From positions 434,001 through 498,000 of the forward strand of contig JABSSW010000023.1 in assembly GCA_018902385.1 (NCBI GenBank): 64,000 nucleotides of DNA, given 5' to 3'. This DNA comes from Physcia stellaris (taxonomy: Eukaryota > Ascomycota > Lecanoromycetes > Caliciales > Physciaceae). Below the pieces are notes generated by a model. The model was not told the DNA's origin and made no database searches. It saw nothing but the letters and a program-made list of their open reading frames with translations. This document shows positions 62,617 to 64,000 of this stretch, one piece after another; the first letter of the stretch is position 1; each line of letters starts with the position of its first letter. The translations under genes were made by a program, and so were the position numbers.

Positions 62617-63804
62617 ATGCGTCTCATTGAGCAACTTACTGTCGCTTCGACGCTCGTCTCCCTTGCTTCCAGTTCTCCGGTCGAGAAGCGCAAAGAGGCT
62701 TTCTCGGTCCACCAGACCGTCCCCAAGCCGTTCATCAAATCCGGGCCGGCCGCTGTCGCCGCCGTCTACAAAAAGTACGGTGCAACAGCACCTGCAGATG
62801 TCCTCGCTGCTGCTGCCGCCAACGACGGCACCGTGACAACTACTCCAGAACAGTATGACTCCGAGTACTTGACTCCTGTTACCATTGGAGGCCAGACTGT
62901 AATGTTGGATTTCGACACCGGTTCTTCTGACCTTTGGGTTTTCTCGTCCGAGCTGCCGGCAGCATCTTCCTCGGGTCATTCCATCTACAACCCGGCAAGG
63001 TCCAGCACTTCCAAACTACTATCTGGCTACACATGGAGCATTTCCTACGGAGACGGTAGTGGTGCGAGCGGCAATGTTTACACTGATACCGTCAAAGTCG
63101 GTGCAACCACAGTCACGGGCCAGGCGGTGGAGCTTGCCCAAACAATCAGTGCTCAATTCCAGCAAGACACCGATAACGATGGCCTGCTAGGCCTTGCGTT
63201 TGATAGTCTTAACACGGTTAAGCCCGTGAAGCAGAAGACATTCTTCAGCAACGCGAAGTCTTCTCTGAGTGCACCACTCTTCACCGTGAACTTGAAAAAG
63301 GGCGCACCAGGAACGTATGACTTCGGTTACATCGACGCCTCCAAGTACACTGGTGCCATTACCTACGTCAACGTCAACACCGCAAATGGCTTCTGGGAAT
63401 TTACATCCAACGGCTATGCTGTAGGCGCTGGTGCTTTCACATCTGCATCCATTGATTCTATTGCCGATACTGGGACGTCTCTCCTCTACCTTCCCTCCAC
63501 CGTCGTCTCTGCGTACTACGCCAAGGTCTCCGGCGCCAGTTATAATAGCAACCAGGGTGGTTACACGTTCCCTTGCTCCGCAACTCTTCCCAGCATTACG
63601 CTAGGTATCGGATCCTACCGAGCTGTAGTACCTGGCCGCTATATCACTTACGCACCAGTCAGCAGCACCACCTGCTTCGGCGGTATCCAGAGAAACACAG
63701 GCATTGGCTTCAGCATCTTTGGCGACATCTTCCTCAAATCGCAGTTTGTCGTCTTCAACGGTGCAGCTACCCCGCAGCTCGGATTTGCTGCCAAGCCCAC
63801 ATAA
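62617..63804 (+). CDS. Secreted pepsin-like aspartic protease (family A1)
   Basis: Single exon, 395 aa. Acid endopeptidase made as a zymogen. A signal peptide ([20 protein letters not shown]) is followed by a ~60-residue propeptide with a KR pair early on, then the mature enzyme beginning near [13 protein letters not shown]. The catalytic Asp pair lies in [13 protein letters not shown] and [12 protein letters not shown]. The flap is [12 protein letters not shown] with its Tyr. One disulphide is likely ([12 protein letters not shown] to TTCFGG). Length and motifs fit aspergillopepsin/penicillopepsin. The frame is open 48 nt further upstream (from 62569), but that part lies partly in the tandem repeat and lacks a signal peptide, so 62617 is taken. 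Confidence 0.95.
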   Translation: MRLIEQLTVASTLVSLASSSPVEKRKEAFSVHQTVPKPFIKSGPAAVAAVYKKYGATAPADVLAAAAANDGTVTTTPEQYDSEYLTPVTIGGQTVMLDFDTGSSDLWVFSSELPAASSSGHSIYNPARSSTSKLLSGYTWSISYGDGSGASGNVYTDTVKVGATTVTGQAVELAQTISAQFQQDTDNDGLLGLAFDSLNTVKPVKQKTFFSNAKSSLSAPLFTVNLKKGAPGTYDFGYIDASKYTGAITYVNVNTANGFWEFTSNGYAVGAGAFTSASIDSIADTGTSLLYLPSTVVSAYYAKVSGASYNSNQGGYTFPCSATLPSITLGIGSYRAVVPGRYITYAPVSSTTCFGGIQRNTGIGFSIFGDIFLKSQFVVFNGAATPQLGFAAKPT

Positions 63805-64000
63805 GCAATGGTAGGGTAGGAGGCAATGGCGAGGATCGAGTGGAGCGGGAAATACAAGGGTCATGGCATGGTTAGGCGTGTGGTTGAGTGGGTGTCGAGG
63901 TTGCCATTGATGCATGTCATTTGCGAAACATTGGAGTAGCATTAATACATCACCTGTACTACTGACTCATCACACGTCTCAGTCCCTCTCTGTGATCGCA
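63805..64000. other. 3' flank of the protease to the window edge
   Basis: 196 bp with no supported feature. Confidence 0.4.

Overview
The window is nuclear DNA of a filamentous ascomycete (Pezizomycotina). Genes lie on both strands and carry many short GT-AG introns, mostly 44-70 nt. The products include fungus-specific families (DUF2293, 2EXR, DUF1763/LYR, Sfi1, Pho81/NUC-2, a complex I 21.3 kDa subunit), a GH15-CBM20 glucoamylase and a secreted aspartic protease. I could not fix the class or genus. Almost every gene model below was spliced by hand from reading-frame continuity and family similarity. Exon sums are multiples of three unless a frameshift is stated.

Layout: 0-11 kb holds an edge-truncated RING protein, a complex I subunit, a possible F-box-like fragment, a cytochrome P450, a Dot5/PrxQ-type peroxiredoxin and a DHA1-type MFS transporter. 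12-20 kb holds the ataxin-2/Pbp1 homologue, divergent from the actin-regulating Bud6/Aip3 homologue. 20-31 kb holds a cysteine-rich GPI protein with a frameshift in a G6 run, a 2EXR-domain gene, the SPX-ankyrin phosphate regulator Pho81/NUC-2, and a Ser/Thr-rich single-pass membrane protein. 32-43.7 kb is rich in mitochondrial genes: uL3m, Coa1, a LYR protein and an SLC25 carrier, interleaved with a four-TM membrane protein, a DUF2293 gene and the CCDC25/Jlp2 homologue. 44-64 kb holds a type III membrane protein, glucoamylase, the V-ATPase assembly factor Rav1, the centrin-binding Sfi1, the ubiquinone enzyme Coq2 and a pepsin-like protease.

The genes are mostly housekeeping and do not form an obvious cluster. 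Shared themes are mitochondrial biogenesis and respiration, cell polarity and spindle pole, phosphate and pH homeostasis, and sec-dependent hydrolases. The P450 and the MFS transporter are separated by a peroxiredoxin, and no backbone synthase (PKS, NRPS, terpene cyclase) is present, so I do not call a secondary-metabolite cluster.

I found no convincing new multi-gene system. The items most worth a second look are gene-structure oddities: a one-nucleotide exon in the CCDC25 homologue, a start codon split by an intron plus an 18-nt exon in the Pho81 homologue, a homopolymer frameshift in the GPI protein, a 4 x 19-bp repeat just upstream of the protease start codon, and a 20-bp perfect palindrome in the divergent COA1 promoter.
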